From Pseudorasbora parva (Eukaryota > Chordata > Actinopteri > Cypriniformes > Gobionidae): a stretch of DNA of 64,000 nt. The stretch lies in NCBI RefSeq assembly GCF_024679245.1, contig NC_090188.1, positions 38,144,992 to 38,208,991 of the forward strand. Direction: 5' to 3'. The position numbers and the translations under genes are program-made. The number at the start of each line of letters is the position of its first letter. The first letter of the stretch is position 1. The notes below the pieces were generated by a model. The model searched no databases. It saw only the letters and a list, made by a program, of their open reading frames with translations, and was not told the origin of the DNA. Shown piece by piece: positions 35,108 through 47,335 of this stretch.

Positions 35108-36379
35108 TAAAAAGATTACCTCTCAATGCTGTGCTTTGGCCTGCATTAAAGGATAAAACATATTATTCTGGGTTTGAATAAAAAAATAAATGTATAAAAC
35201 CAGTTTATTTGTAGGGCATTGACAATATTGTTTTATATAATTAGCTAAATAATTGTGTTAATACAAATAATTATTAATAAAACATATAAATATTTTAAAA
35301 AAATTACTAACAAAGGAAAAAACACATTTAATTGTCTTTTTCAACAAAAAGTAATTGGTGTGTGTAACTTAAAAATGAGAAGATTAATGTTTAAGGACAA
35401 AAATGATAACCAATGAGCTACCGGTATATAGAATAACCAGAAGTTGGGAGTGTAGCCTTATTCAGTAACCAGGTTGGACATGTCCTAGGGAACACTGTTT
35501 TGAAGATAAAACTATTGTTGTTATTGCAAAACAGTGTTTTCAGACAGTGAAATAAAAACAATGTTCTCTCACTGTTTAGATTTTGTGTCTGTCATTCCCC
35601 TCCCCCCTCACTCTCCCTCTCTCAGGATCACTCTGTGTGTGTGTGGAGGGGGTCTCTCACTCTGTGTGTGTGTCACCTTTACTCTTGTGTTTTCATAATT
35701 TAACCCTTTCATATCATAGGCTATCACAAATATCTATCACTTTATTGTGAAAAATAAGTAAAAAACAAAAACATATATTATATCTTTAATTAAATACTGG
35801 TCTTCTGAACTTACAAAATTTTGAGCTGCAAAAAATATATTTGCACATAATTGAAAGTGATGTCCTAATACTTTTAATTGTTTTCTAAAACATGGGCTTT
35901 AAAGAAGGTCATGTGCTGTGTTTGCAAAGATCACGTATGACACCTCTTTAAACTAATTATTTATTGATAGAATTCAAATGGATAAAAAAAGTTAATTTCA
36001 CATGATCTTATTAAAGTGCCTGTTTATAATAAACTTCCATAAATTATATGCACGCATATTACTCTTACCTGACACTGATATTAAAATAATTGTTGCGGTC
36101 TCTGTGATTTGGCTTAATTTATTTTTAAGAGAAGTGTAAGGATAATACAACTTCAGCATTTGGACAGTATTCTGCACTCATTTGAAATTGACATTTGACA
36201 TCATCTGACATAAAATTAATGAATAAAATGTAATTGATCTCATAGATGTGACTTGTGGTTCCTGGTCATAGCAGCCCCAGTTGCTGCAGTTAATGAGGTG
36301 AATTCAAATGACTTTGACATAGTCCCTTTATTTATTTTTTCCCATATTAAATGCCTATTGGCCTGCTGTGCACAGGTAA

Positions 36380-36445
36380 GCTGATGCCACCGGGGTTGCG
36401 GTGCCACCGGCTTGGGCCCGTCATCGCTGCTCGCAGCTTTAATTA
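36380..36445 (+). repeat. Terminal GC-rich box closing the array
   Basis: A sixth copy of the box GCTGATGCCACCGGGGTTGC...GCAGCTTTAATTA occurs without any following sub-repeat block. The array therefore ends exactly at a unit boundary. The box can fold through CCGG/CCGG-type pairing. Confidence 0.8.
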
Positions 36446-36745
36446 TAATTGTCTTCGTTAACTTCCTTTGGAACATCCTGCTGTCATTTTCATCTGAAGA
36501 CGGCTGCAAGTCATCAAGAACATTTCATAACGCTCCATATTTCAGCAGTTCTGCTTGCATGTGTACTGCATTACATGCCTTCCAGCTTGATTATTATGCA
36601 TTGATAAAGGGACAGTTCACCAAAAAAACATTTCTGTCATTTAGTAGGACTGAGTATTGACACATTTCACAAAAATCGATGTGATGCTGATTCACAATTT
36701 TGGATATATATCAGGTACAACACATGTCAATTTTTCATAAGGAAA
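36446..36745. other. Single-copy-looking DNA right of the array
   Basis: No feature recognised between the array and the next transposon stack. Confidence 0.35.
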
Positions 36746-37095
36746 ACAATCTCCAGAGGTGGACAAAGTACACAACTCTATTACTTGAGTAAAAGTAACA
36801 GTACTACTGGTCAAATATTACTCCGTTACAAGTGAAAGTTGTAAAAATAGATTTTTACTCAAGTAAAAGTACAGAAGTATTTGTTTCCAAAAGTACTTGA
36901 GTATCAAAGTAAATTTCCTTTTTTTATGCAAATGCATTATTTTATTATTGTTCTATAAAGGCACATTATGCCATCGTGGTTTAAGTCATTCAGTGATGCT
37001 CCATCTGACGTATAGCATACGAATCACTTAAACTAATTTAAATACTTGTATAAAAGTTACAAAGCCCTTTACAAAGCTGCTGTCACGGATCCAAT

Positions 37096-38415
37096 TAGGG
37101 ATGGGACGATACACTTAAACTCACGATACGATGCACCTCGATATGTCAGGGTTACGATACGATACGTCACGATACGATATCAAATTTTATTTTTATTTTT
37201 TTCAAATCTGTGATTTTTTTTTACCACCAAAGTAATGTACTTAAACGAAAGGTAGGATTTTTCTCTTTTTTTGCATTTTGATTCTATGTTGTTTAAAAAA
37301 AAAGAATTTTTAGAAGTCCGCGACCACATCTTAAACAGGGGTGCCAATAATTGTGGAGGGCACTGTAGGGATGTCAGTCGATTAAAATATTGAATCGCAA
37401 TTAACTGCATGATTGTCATGAGTTAACTCGATTTTAAATCGCACCTTTTTAGCAATTGTAAATGTATCTTAAATGAAGTTTAAATTAGGTTTTTAATACT
37501 CTAATCAACATAGGTATGGACAAATATGCATGCTTTATGCAAATGTACATTTATTATTAGTGAACCCATACTTATTCAATAATAATCAATACAGCATGAA
37601 GACTAGACATATCAAAGGTCATAGATATGTTTATCTAAGAAATTGTTCTCTTAAGCCTAAACTTAAAAATAATGAGTAAGTAACTGTTAGTGATTTCTCT
37701 CATTTTAAGAATATAAAGGGAGTTTTTACACTGGCAGTTTAATTCAGAACAGGGCAAAGTTCGTATGAAAAATTGTTAATGTGTACCAGTGAGCGAACCA
37801 GAACCACACCATACCTGGAGGAGGTCCATATTACACGAGTAGGAATATAGTGTGGCCCCTTTAAGAGACCCGCATATCCTGTTGAACTAACTGCCGGTAT
37901 TTTGCACGTGCGCGCCAAACTGGGCCGCGATTCACGTGGACAGTGTGAAGAACACGAACTCGGGAGCGCGCTTGTTCAGGAAAGTAACCTGTGCATTCGT
38001 TTTAGCCGATTGTAAGGTATTTAGTTCAATAAAACAGGTGTACTGTAAGCGGTGATGGTGTTAATGATTTACCTCAGACATGAGCGAGAGTGAGCTGCAG
38101 TTCATCGCGCTCAGACTGCAGAGAATGTGCTCAGTGAAAAAACGCCCTTTTCTTTCTGGAGTCTAATAAAAGTTAAACAGAAAATATGGTAGTTTATGTA
38201 GGCAATAACTGCATTTTTGGTTAAGAATATTAATGCTAATGTCAACCCTTTTCTTTCCCTATTAATGTTTGCTGCTGCACCCCACCCTCATTCTACGCAA
38301 ATCATGCAGCAGTGCCATCTATCTTTATTTCGCGATACATTTTTTTCGACCTCGATGCGTTTCGTCACGTTTTGTATCGCGATATTTTGTCAAGCGATAT
38401 TTCGTCCCATCCCTA
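37096..38415 (+). mobile_element. Nested hAT (TAGGGATGGGACGA ends)
   Basis: The ends TAGGGATGGGACGA and complement are flanked by a perfect 8-bp duplication GATCCAAT (37088-37095, 38416-38423). Sub-terminal ACGATACGATA words occur at both ends. A third element begins within it at about 37369. No transposase frame. Confidence 0.9.
37369..37930 (+). mobile_element. Third-level hAT fragment
   Basis: Begins TAGGGATGTCAGTCGATT after GGGCACTG. The body at 37450-37910 is closely repeated at 48525-48990, with shared words such as CTCTAATCAACATAGGTATG and CATACCTGGAGGAGGTCC. No right terminus was found, so the end is approximate. Confidence 0.6.
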
Positions 38416-39015
38416 GATCCAATACACTGATAACACATCTGATACTCTCCCAACTTTACTCTTTCTCCCAGACGTTTATATTTTTTATATTTTATAAGAC
38501 ATGCACCAAGTGTATGCCAACTAAACTAATCGTGATTTTTTTTTAAACTGAAACATGCTTTCAAAGTATGGCTATGGGTGCACACACTTGAGCCTAAGAA
38601 CCGTCTTCTTCCATTTTGCTATGACCAGATCAGTGTTCAAAAAAGTTGGGGAAATGTTTATGACTATAAGAGAGATTCCTGATAGACTGTCTGCAACAAC
38701 AACAACAACAACAAAAACCCTTTTAAAGATGGAAAAAATCATCCTCCGACTTTTAGAGCTGCTACAGAAACGACTTTCAACCTAGATAGAAATGTAGTGG
38801 AGTAAAAAGTACAATATTAGTCTTTCAAATGTAGTGAAATAAGTCATACGTTTCCAGAAAAAATAATATTCCAATAAAGTACAGATACTCAAAAAGTGTG
38901 CTTAAGTACAGTACTCAAGTAAATGTAATTAGTTACTGTCCACCTCTGACAATCTCTCAACTAATGCTGGAAACTATATACAGGGAACCCTCTCAGTTGG
39001 TACATTACTATATTA

Positions 39016-39417
39016 TTAACTCTTTCCCTACCAGCGTTTTGCAAAAAAGTTGCCAGCCACAGCCAGAATTTTTTATAATTTTTTTTAATTCCTCCAGAAT
39101 ATTTCTTTGTATGAATATCTGAACATGAACAGACCCTCTGCTTTTAAACAAAAAAAGTGTTTTATTCTAGCTTCATGCATTCCTTTTTTATCAACCAGCT
39201 CGTCCTGGGTCGGCATTTCATTTAGTAACATTAGGCAATTTTTATTTATATGCGGTTTATCGTAGATAGTTGCGGTACTTTACATATGCATATGATTACA
39301 TTTGAGACCGCTTGTTTCTGTTTCTTCTTCGCATCTGCTTTGATCAGGAGATTCTGTAATCTTTCAAAAGATGAGTAATGGCACCGCATTAATGGTTGGG
39401 AAAGTATCTAGAGTTAA
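39016..39417. mobile_element. Miniature element with TTAACTCTTTCCC ends
   Basis: Left end TTAACTCTTTCCCTACCAGC; the right end in complement reads TTAACTCTAGATACTTTCCC. TTAA lies at both edges. Its interior (TTCTAGCTTCATGCATTCC, TTCATTTAGTAACATTAG, GCATATGATTACAT) recurs in the interrupted copy at 59697-60480. Confidence 0.6.
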
Positions 39418-39832
39418 AATTAACAACAAATTCAATTGCTATTCGTTTTTTTAGATATAATAATCAATACTCAAAAGTTGTATACAAACATCTAAATTAT
39501 ACAGAGCAGTTTCTGTGTCAGCTTTAATGATATATTTATGTTTCTTCTACTATATAGAAACATTTAAATGGTGGAGATCGTAACTTATTTTAATGACAAA
39601 TGGATTCAAATGAGACATTATTAACAGGTTAAAACTCTAATGTATATGTAATGATAGTGCATATATTTAGCAACATGCTATTCTCTAGAGTAATTTGTGG
39701 CTTTCCTGTAATGTAATATTACATGACTAGAGATAATAAGTTCAATCGCTTGAATTGACATGACACTACCTGACCTCTCTCTCTCCGATTGTGGTCTTTC
39801 ATTTTTGAAGCTGTTGATCAATAAAATGCTTG
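39418..39832. other. Unannotated DNA between transposons
   Basis: AT-rich, no feature recognised. Confidence 0.35.
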
Positions 39833-39840
39833 GTGTGACC

Positions 39841-41276
39841 TAGGGCTGGGCGATATGACGAAATATATCGTCTGGACGATAGAAAATGTCTATCGTTTTA
39901 TATTAGGCTCTATCGCTTACGCCACGCCACGATAAGGCGTTTATGGCAGAATTTTACGTCAAGATGCACCTCACGCCACGGCATGCCCATGCACGCTGCA
40001 ATACATAAACAAACATGGAGGAAGACGGTAGTAGACGCGGTTCAGACCAGGGTAATTCTCAGAGTAATTATGCCAGAATAGTGGCATAAGCGCTCAAAAC
40101 AAACTCCAGACACAGACGCTGCAACGGGCTTTTACGCGTGGCACACCAGCCATATATTGAAATATTTTAATGGCAGGTGTAGGGATGGCGAAAACTAAAC
40201 ATTTTCTTGACCGACCACCGAGCCTCATTAGCCGGTTGAAACAGGTTAACCGATTAGTTTAAAACATGCTGCGCTATTTGAAATAATAGCCGCGAGCCGC
40301 GCTCCCTCTGTCTCTCTCTCGCTCTCTCACTCACACACACACACGCGCTGCCGCCTCCCTTCCACTCACGTCACTTTTTTTAAATCCCCCACAGCGCGAA
40401 ACACGAGTCCCGCAGAGGAGCTTGTTTGTAATCAGAGGACAAATGGCTCATTAGTTTCGAAATGGTTTGGGTACAAGGTGATCGCGTTGTAAATAAAGGC
40501 GTTTGTCCAGCGTTAGAAGCTCATTTGAAACATTGCCGCGGCTCATTTAAGAAAATGACAGCTCTGAAGAGACGCCGCTTTAGTTCGAGGTAGTGCTAAC
40601 AATAATAAAGAAAGACGATCAACACCTTATGTGTTACCACTGAAATGAAGATATAATATATTTCCAAATGTAAGCCCATCTTAAGCGAAATGCACGCTTC
40701 ATACTGTCGTCTGCCCTGGCTCTAACCTCGAGTGTTTACTTTTTGCAAACCTTGTGAGCGCGCAAACCCAAACGCTGTGACCTCGCGCCAAATGTTTTTA
40801 TTGGTTTATTAAGTACAAACAGGCGAGTTATGAAAAATTGAGCGCGAGGGATATGTTCAATCACACAAAAAGATTTTGGAATGAGACGGCCACCTGTAGT
40901 AGCGTTTAGTCCACTGTCTATAATAGCCTAATTTAGAGATCACTTTTTTATTTATTTTAACCGACAACTTTGTTAGGTTAACGTTGATACGGTCAGCCAT
41001 CGGTCAAACGGTCAACGGTTAACATTCCTAGGCAGGTGTTGACTTTACCAACAGTCTTGCTTTAAAAAAAGGTTCTAAATAAAATAAAAATGTAGTCCAT
41101 ACTACCTTTATTTGTTTTGTATATCATTTCAAACTGCATTACCACATTGCAATTTTGTATAGACTATTCATAAACTGAATTAACAGAAAAATTGCTATAT
41201 CGTTATGTATATCGTTATCGGGATATCAAATGAGCTATATCGGGATATGAAATTTTGGCCATATCGCCCAGCCCTA
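39841..41276 (+). mobile_element. hAT element with 17-bp perfect TIRs
   Basis: TAGGGCTGGGCGATATG and its exact complement flank the element. The 8-bp duplication GTGTGACC is perfect (39833-39840, 41277-41284). Sub-terminal ATATCGT-type repeats are present at both ends. It shares its left terminus with the fragment at 11331. An internal insertion occupies 40180-41030. No intact transposase, so it is non-autonomous. Confidence 0.93.
40180..41030 (+). mobile_element. hAT nested in the 39841 element
   Basis: Termini TAGGGATGGCGAAAAC and, in complement, TAGGAATGTTAACCG, with a perfect 8-bp duplication GGCAGGTG (40172-40179, 41031-41038). Sub-terminal GGTTAAC words resemble the element at 12670. 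No transposase seen. Confidence 0.88.
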
Positions 41277-41284
41277 GTGTGACC

Positions 41285-41479
41285 ACAGCCCCCCTAATTG
41301 GATTTAAAGGGGTGGTAAAACACATTCCTTTATAGGCTTGATTGTGTTTGTGGGGTGCACTGTAACTTGTCCATGCTTCATTTAAAAAACAAAAAAACAA
41401 CAACAACGTATTTTTTCATATTTTACCTTTATTTTACTATAACCAGTCCCTCAAAAATACGCAATGGGCTCAGATTGGT
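41285..41479. other. Unannotated short spacer
   Basis: A/C-rich run near 41385-41405; nothing else. Confidence 0.35.
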
Positions 41480-41890
41480 TAGCCGGCCCTGCTGTGTTCT
41501 GTTCTGCTAACCGCCAGTTCACGTGTTTTTAGATCTGTAAGTTATCACGGGCTTTGGGCGGGGCGCCGCCATTACATGTTTTCAACACTGACAGGGAGTC
41601 GGAGCCTGCTGGATTTACAACACAAGATCATCCACTTCTCCTGATATATGTAATGTGACATTACGTGAGGGAACTGGGTCGAAAATGGTTGTGTTAGTTG
41701 ATCGGTAAAGTTATCACAGACTGTGGACGTCCATGCTGGCGGCCATTATATGTTTAAACACTGGCTGGATTTACAACCAAAGATCATCCACTTCTCCTGA
41801 CATTTTTGTGATTGTGTAATGTAATTTGTATGAAACCTAAAAAGGAATTCATAGTTAATTTCAACAACGATCGATTATGGAAATGTAAAT
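41480..41890. repeat. Dispersed repeat with internal duplication
   Basis: Contains two imperfect copies of a ~170-bp block (GTTATCAC..GGATTTACAAC..AGATCATCCACTTCTCCTGA), at about 41555-41665 and 41710-41815. One related stretch occurs at 12466. It ends near GACATCCCT, which looks like a decayed hAT right terminus. Confidence 0.45.
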
Positions 41891-43200
41891 TGACATCCCT
41901 GGTTTAGAGTGACATGTCAGTGAATGATGACAGGGGGACTGTTTTCAGCTGTAGAGTAAAAAAAAAAACCCAATTCGTTATGTCCATTGCTTTTGCGCCA
42001 TTGTGAAGCGTCACTTCAATAAGCTGCCAGTTCACGGCAGGCTGTTCATTGACTCATCCCTGCCTTTCCTTTTCCTGTCCTTTCTTCAATATCTCACTTT
42101 TTTTTTTTTCTCCAGACGTCAGCACTTTTACTATTTTTGTCCTCAATAGACATTTTCATTCTGCTATAATTAATATCTCTTGTTCCTGGCAACTACAAAC
42201 TACCCTTTAGGAGTTGGGTTTTATAAGCCTTGTCATTCACTGAAAGGTCATGGTGGTTTGGTTACCTTTTATATGAGATCGGGTTTAGTTCAAATGCATG
42301 GGCAGAATGGCCTATTTCTGTCAGTGTTGCCCTGGAGCTTATGTTACAGGTGCAGCAGACGTCTTCAGTTATCAGCTGACACAGTTCACTATTGGCATTT
42401 CCATTAGTATGACAGTTTTCTGGTCTCTCTCCTTTTGAAGAAACATGAAGTTGACCTGTAGTTGACACCTACACTAAATAAAGGATCTGGAGTTGCGTCA
42501 GTGGATAGAGTTCAGATCTGTGTCAGCACTGGTAAAGGAAACATATTTAAGAGAAAAACAACAAAAACATGTTTACTTCTTCATTTCGAAACGTTGCAGA
42601 TGACTTGAAATGTTCTGTACATTGTATTTTGGCAAGGCAAGTTTATTTCTATTATGTTTATTAGTTATATTTATATTTCATACATTTTCAACATGTTTTA
42701 CATGAAAAAGGATTGAAAAAATAAAGATTCTTAATATATAATTAAACAAATAATAAAATAGAAGCTTAAATAAGATGATGGAGGTTATTCAGAATTGTAC
42801 ATTTAAAATGTTTACTGAAAGAAAAACAAATCAGTATATTCAGAACTACATGAAGGTGAGCCAATGATGACTTTTACCTTATTTTGCCTGTTGGCTGAAG
42901 ATTATTAGGAGTGTTTCCAAGGTTGATTCAGGCTTGAGTGGTTCCTGGCAGTGGTGCTGATTGGATATAACGCCTGTGTGGACACCCCCACCCCGCAGCA
43001 GGAGAAAATGAAATCACTCAGAGGAACTGAAAGAGCCACCTCAGCTATAATCTGTCCTCCGACCAACCCAGTTCTAGCAGCTGGAGGTCCCATTACTACA
43101 ATGCATAGCAATTACTGCTGGGTTCTAATGCGAGCATCATACATTACTATTGCCATTCGAAGAAAAACAAAAACAAACCTCTAACCCCATTTTTTTTTTT
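41891..43200. other. Unannotated DNA
   Basis: No exon or repeat terminus recognised. The short frames at 42180-42468 and 42905-43184 lack any domain pattern. Confidence 0.4.
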
Positions 43201-43202
43201 AC

Positions 43203-43500
43203 TACCGTATTGTTGTGAACCTAAGATGACCCTGATTATAAGACGACCCCCACCACCCCTTTCATGATGTAGCTTTTGAAAAAATGGGTTCTTGTTAAAT
43301 AAAATGCAAATTTTATTTTGATATTGCATAATTTACAACTTTGTTTTGAAGTTATCTTTTAAAATGTATTAATGTCACAATTGTGAGATAAAAAGTATTT
43401 TTTTTATTCTGTGGTGGAAACAACCTATTATACTTTGATCATATCACCCACCAATTCATGTAAATTAAATCAAAATTCATGCCATAATCGAGCAGCCCTA
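43203..43500. mobile_element. Transposon fragments (two ends)
   Basis: Left: TACCGTATTGTTGTGAACC followed by CTGATTATAAGACGACCCC, a familiar fish DNA-transposon terminus. Right: ATAATCGAGCAGCCCTA, a hAT-type right end. They probably belong to different elements. Confidence 0.4.
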
Positions 43501-43639
43501 CTCTACCTTGGTACGAAAATGTTTTCATTATAATTTTATGTAGCCTATATGACTTGCTCTGCACATAACCGTATTTTCCTTTTTGAAGTGATTCTAATCA
43601 TATTTCTAGCAATTCAGATCCATCACGGTGAAGCATCTG

Positions 43640-43782
43640 AAGTGTCTCAGCGGACGGAAATACATAAGTTATCGGCTTTAATATATCAGCCAAATGTTTT
43701 TATTGGGCCGATAACTATAACATTAAAAACGAACGTATATCGGCCGATACTGATATGGTGGTCATATATTGTGCCTCCCTAG
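43640..43782 (-). mobile_element. hAT right-end fragment
   Basis: On the minus strand the end reads TAGGGAGGCACAATATATGA followed by TATCGGCCGATA words, characteristic of fish hAT termini. No partner end found. Confidence 0.5.
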
Positions 43783-44709
43783 CCGCTATTCTCAAACTGA
43801 CGTCTACTGGATTAGTGTTTACAATTTTTTTTGTGTTGGTTTCTTTCTGGTGCAAACACATTTGTATCTCTTTAGAGCAAGTTTTCATTTTGCTCAAACT
43901 TGTCTGATGAAAGTTTTATTAACTTTGACTGAGAAACGCTACATGATCATAAAGTTTTGTGTCAGTCCTGTGCATAGAAGAGGATGAGACCTTCCTGCCA
44001 CTTAAAGCTGGATTCCTCTCGATACAGAGTCAGCATCTGCATCAATAAAATATGTGACTTGTATGTGATTTCTAGCCATTTTCTGTATGCTCTGAGCAGT
44101 CGAAATCCCATTGAATTCGTGACGGAATATTGAGGTATGGTAATGCGCTGGCTTTGGCCTGCAGGTATGAAAATAAACGAAACCATCTAAAAGCAATAAA
44201 TGAAAGGGCCCCATTCCGGATTAGAAGTGTCCATGTCCAATATTCTCTGGCATCTCTCAGGTATTTTCAGAGGTGATTTCTATATGAAGCAATGATAAAT
44301 GAACCCCCCCCCACCCTTTGACTCCTGGAGTTGGTGGCAGTATTGTAGCACTGATGAAAGAGGGTCAGTGTAGTCAGAACTCCTGGCGTGGGATTTGTAT
44401 TTACATGCTTTAGCACAGAAGCCCACTGAGCGTCCCAGAGAATGAGAGAGTTGCTATGAGACTGAACCCCCCCCCCTCCCATTTTGGAAGGAGCTAGATT
44501 CAGATACAGGAAACCACTCACACTTGCCCCTGAGCTCTGCATTCATACATGGAGCTCTTCTGGGACTTACTGGCATTCAGCTCTAACATGACATGGCTGA
44601 GACTGTCCAGATTTGCCAGCGTCCTGCCTCTTCTGCTGTTTTCCATCATGAGTCACAGCAGTGACAGTGATTGTTGAAAAGAAACGTCATGGACAAGACT
44701 GTAGGAAGA
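43783..44709. other. Unannotated DNA
   Basis: C-runs at 44304-44311 and 44467-44477; no gene or repeat family recognised. Confidence 0.35.
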
Positions 44710-45060
44710 ACAAGGGGGTAATCTAGCACTCGGAAAGCGTTCCACCCATAGGGGCGGCCATTGCTGACCAAACCATCACCTGCTGTTAGCATCCCATTGA
44801 CTCCCGTTCATTTTTGAGTCTCTTTGACAGTGAATAACTTTACATCTGAGGCGTTTAAAGACTGTTGTTTATTTCTAAAGAAACACGACAATGCATAAAA
44901 GGCTCCATTACCAGACGTCACATCCACGTCACATCTACGTCGTCGAGCTCAGTCTGAGCCTGCGCAGTTCGCTCCGCCATCAGGAAGTGAGTGCCTCTAA
45001 TTGACTTCATTTTCCGCCGTTGACGTCTATGGGATCGCTCTGTCCATTTCTTTCACTGTC
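44710..45060. repeat. Dispersed fish repeat fragment
   Basis: Contains the widespread stretch CAGTGAATAACTTTACATCT with GAGGCGTTTAAAGACT and TTGACGTCTATGGGATCGC, which I recognise as a common cyprinid repeat. Ends not resolved. Confidence 0.4.
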
Positions 45061-45098
45061 TGTGAGGAAGACGCATGTTGGAATCGATTTCTGGGTTT

Positions 45099-46289
45099 TT
45101 AAAGGGGGGGGGGTGAAACACTGTTTCAGTCAAGCTCATTTCAATCTTGAGTACCTATAGAGTAGTATTGCATCCTTCATATCTCCGAAAAGTCTTTAGT
45201 TTTACTATATTTATAAAAGAAATATAGGCTGTACCGAGTCTTTCCGGAAAAAACCGAGCGCCTGGAGGCGTATCGAGTGGGCGGAGCTAAAGAATGACGA
45301 TCGCTAACAAAGCGGTGACGTCCTCAAGCGTGGAGAAACCCATGGCTATCTCAGCTAATACAGATAATGATCCAGAATCAAATCTGAGGCAGAAATGAAT
45401 TGAACAGGAGAAACAGCAACAGCAGGACGTCCGTCTCTGTGGTATGTACTGTATTTAGTGACCTGTCAACATCTGTGTGTGTTTACTCGCAGTTTATGAG
45501 GAGATGATTCGGTTTATGGACTATTGTATACGACTAAACCTTAGCAGTAGCAAGCAAAACGGTTTTGCACATCAGACTAGTGTAACGTTATACAGATAAC
45601 AGCAATGGAGTAACCGGTACTCACGCGACGATAGCCGACAGCGCAGACATTTGAAGCAGTTTTACTCACCGGCTGCTTCCAAAGCAGGACCAAACCTTTA
45701 TCGCTGGGACCGCTCCGTCAAAAACACACTTCTTTGGTATGATTTGGTGAAGTCCTGTGACAGCAGTGGCGTGGAAATCCACTTTGCGACGCGACTGAAG
45801 CGATGTTGTGAAGCTACCCGTCATTTCTGCGTTCAAATTCGGTTCAAATGCAGCGCTGCCTTCCCGGAATGCTGTGCTGAAGCGTTGAAGTCGCTCGACG
45901 TCACCCATAGGAATAAAGTGGAGTGCGGCGCGGACTATAACCGACATAAGTGTCCACGGACGACTGGATCTGCACCTGAGAGATTGTTTATGGGCGTGCA
46001 TTTCCTCTCTCGCTCTAGTCACGCGCGCGCACCCTTCCGGGAGAAGAGCCCGTACGGCCCATACAAGGACCTTCCGCTCTATTAACGTCAAGTCGAGCCA
46101 TACTCGAAAAAAACTCTCCAAAACTTGTGAGAAACTGGAAGGAGTATTTTTGACACAGAAATACTCCATCAAACGTCCAACATTAGTTTTTGAAACTTTG
46201 TCTATGTTCAGGATGGGAATCCAAGTCTTTAACAGTGTAAAAAGCTCAGTATGCATGAAACAGCATTTTAACCCCCCCCCCCCCTTTAA
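45099..46289. mobile_element. Large TTAA-target MITE with G-run termini
   Basis: TTAA at 45099-45102 and 46286-46289 flanks inverted termini of A followed by a G-run, then GAAACACTGTTTCAGT at the left and ATGCTGTTTCATGCAT (complement) at the right. Total about 1.18 kb. The overlapping frames of 144 codons (+, 45651-46085) and 196 codons (-, 45666-46256) have no domain signature, and the latter begins inside the terminal repeat. They are most likely by-products. Confidence 0.8.
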
Positions 46290-46292
46290 TAT

Positions 46293-46325
<33 letters not shown>

Positions 46326-46881
46326 CGTTCGATTTATATAGTGCTTTTCAAGGCACTCAAAGCGCTTTACATTGAAGGGGGAATCTCCTCAACCACCACC
46401 AATGTGCAGCATCCACCTGGATGATGCGACGGCAGCCATATTGCGCCAGAACGCTCACCACACACCAGCTGATTGGTGGAGAGGAGACCAAGTGATGAAG
46501 CCAATCAAGATATGGGGATTATTAGGAGGCCATGATGGACAGGGGCCAATGGGCAAATTTGGCCAGGATGCCAGGGTTACACCCCTACTCTTTTTCCGAA
46601 AGACATCCTGGGATTTTTAATGACCACAGAGAGTCAGGACCTCGGTTTAACGTCTCACCCGAAAGACGGTGCTCTTTGTCAGTATAGTGTCCCCATCCCT
46701 ATACTGGGGTGTTAGGACCCACACAGACCACAGGGTGAGCGCCCCCTGCTGGCCTCACTAACACCTCTACCAGCAGCTACCTGGTTTTCCCAGTTGGTCT
46801 CCCATCAAGTTACTGACCAGGCTCAGCCCTGCTTAGCTTCAGTGGGAAACCAGTCTTGGGCTACAGGGTGATATGGCTGCT
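46290..46881 (-). mobile_element. SINE3 (5S rRNA-derived SINE)
   Basis: On the minus strand the head (46881 to ~46769) resembles 5S rRNA: CATATCACCCTG, AAGCTAAGCAGGGC (box A), and AACTTGATGGGAGACC (box C). A ~440-bp body follows. The tail contains AAAGCGCTTTGAGTGCC and ends in an (ATT)n run (46291-46324 on the + strand). This matches the known zebrafish SINE3 design of 5S promoter plus CR1/L2-like 3' end. It inserted directly beside the TTAA element. Confidence 0.88.
46739..46752 (-). promoter_or_regulatory. Perfect CTCF-core match within the SINE3
   Basis: On the minus strand the site reads CCAGCAGGGGGCGC, matching all 14 core positions. It lies just downstream of the 5S-like head, within the SINE body. 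Confidence 0.5.
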
Positions 46882-47218
46882 GCTATATTTGCATGTGCAT
46901 CTCTTCATACTAGGCTTGTGACTCGTAGTGATAGTCAGTGTTCAGACTCAACACCGGTTACATCATTTGCACACCGTGGCATAATATATTAATTGGGTAG
47001 TAGAGGTATATTTTGGGTATTATTAGCAAACAATATAACCTATTATTATTGGGTAATGTCAACTTCCAATGCTGTTATGTCCGGTACAGTTAGTTCGCTC
47101 AACAAACAGATTGCATTCCTGCTTGGTTCTGTGAGTGGCACATATTACACACTTCATCTGCATCTGCATGTTTTGGATATTGTAGAATGGACACTCATTT
47201 ATTTCTGCTGGAACCAAG
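46882..47218. other. Unannotated DNA
   Basis: AT-rich with repeated TATTATTGGGTA words; nothing else recognised. Confidence 0.35.
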
Positions 47219-47335
47219 TAGGGGTGGGACAAAATATCAATATGGCAATATATCATTGTCCTTCTCCGTGCAATGTGACAATCGGTACGCTGGTGCCAAA
47301 TATAGATATTTTAATTACCGTAATAAAATAAAGCG
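47219..47335 (+). mobile_element. hAT 5' end fragment
   Basis: Begins TAGGGGTGGGACAAAATATC with ATATATC sub-terminal words, a known fish hAT start. No right end found. Confidence 0.5.

Larger units (their letters stand above)
36754..38948 (+). mobile_element. hAT miniature element (CAGAGGTGGAC ends), host of a nested stack
   Basis: The termini CAGAGGTGGAC and its complement GTCCACCTCTG are flanked by a perfect 8-bp duplication ACAATCTC (36746-36753, 38949-38956). Sub-terminal TTACTTGAGTAAAAGTA repeats identify a very common fish MITE. It is split by a second hAT at 37096-38415. The piece at 38430-38790 is AT-rich filler with an (ACA)n run. Confidence 0.9.

Noticed and set aside
45651..46256. 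144-codon (+) and 196-codon (-) overlapping frames
   Set aside because: Both lie inside a TTAA MITE. The minus frame starts in its terminal inverted repeat, and no domain or conserved motif is seen.
46769..46881. Functional 5S rRNA gene on the minus strand
   Set aside because: Only part of 5S is recognisable, with many substitutions, and it continues into a SINE body and (ATT)n tail; it is a SINE3 head.
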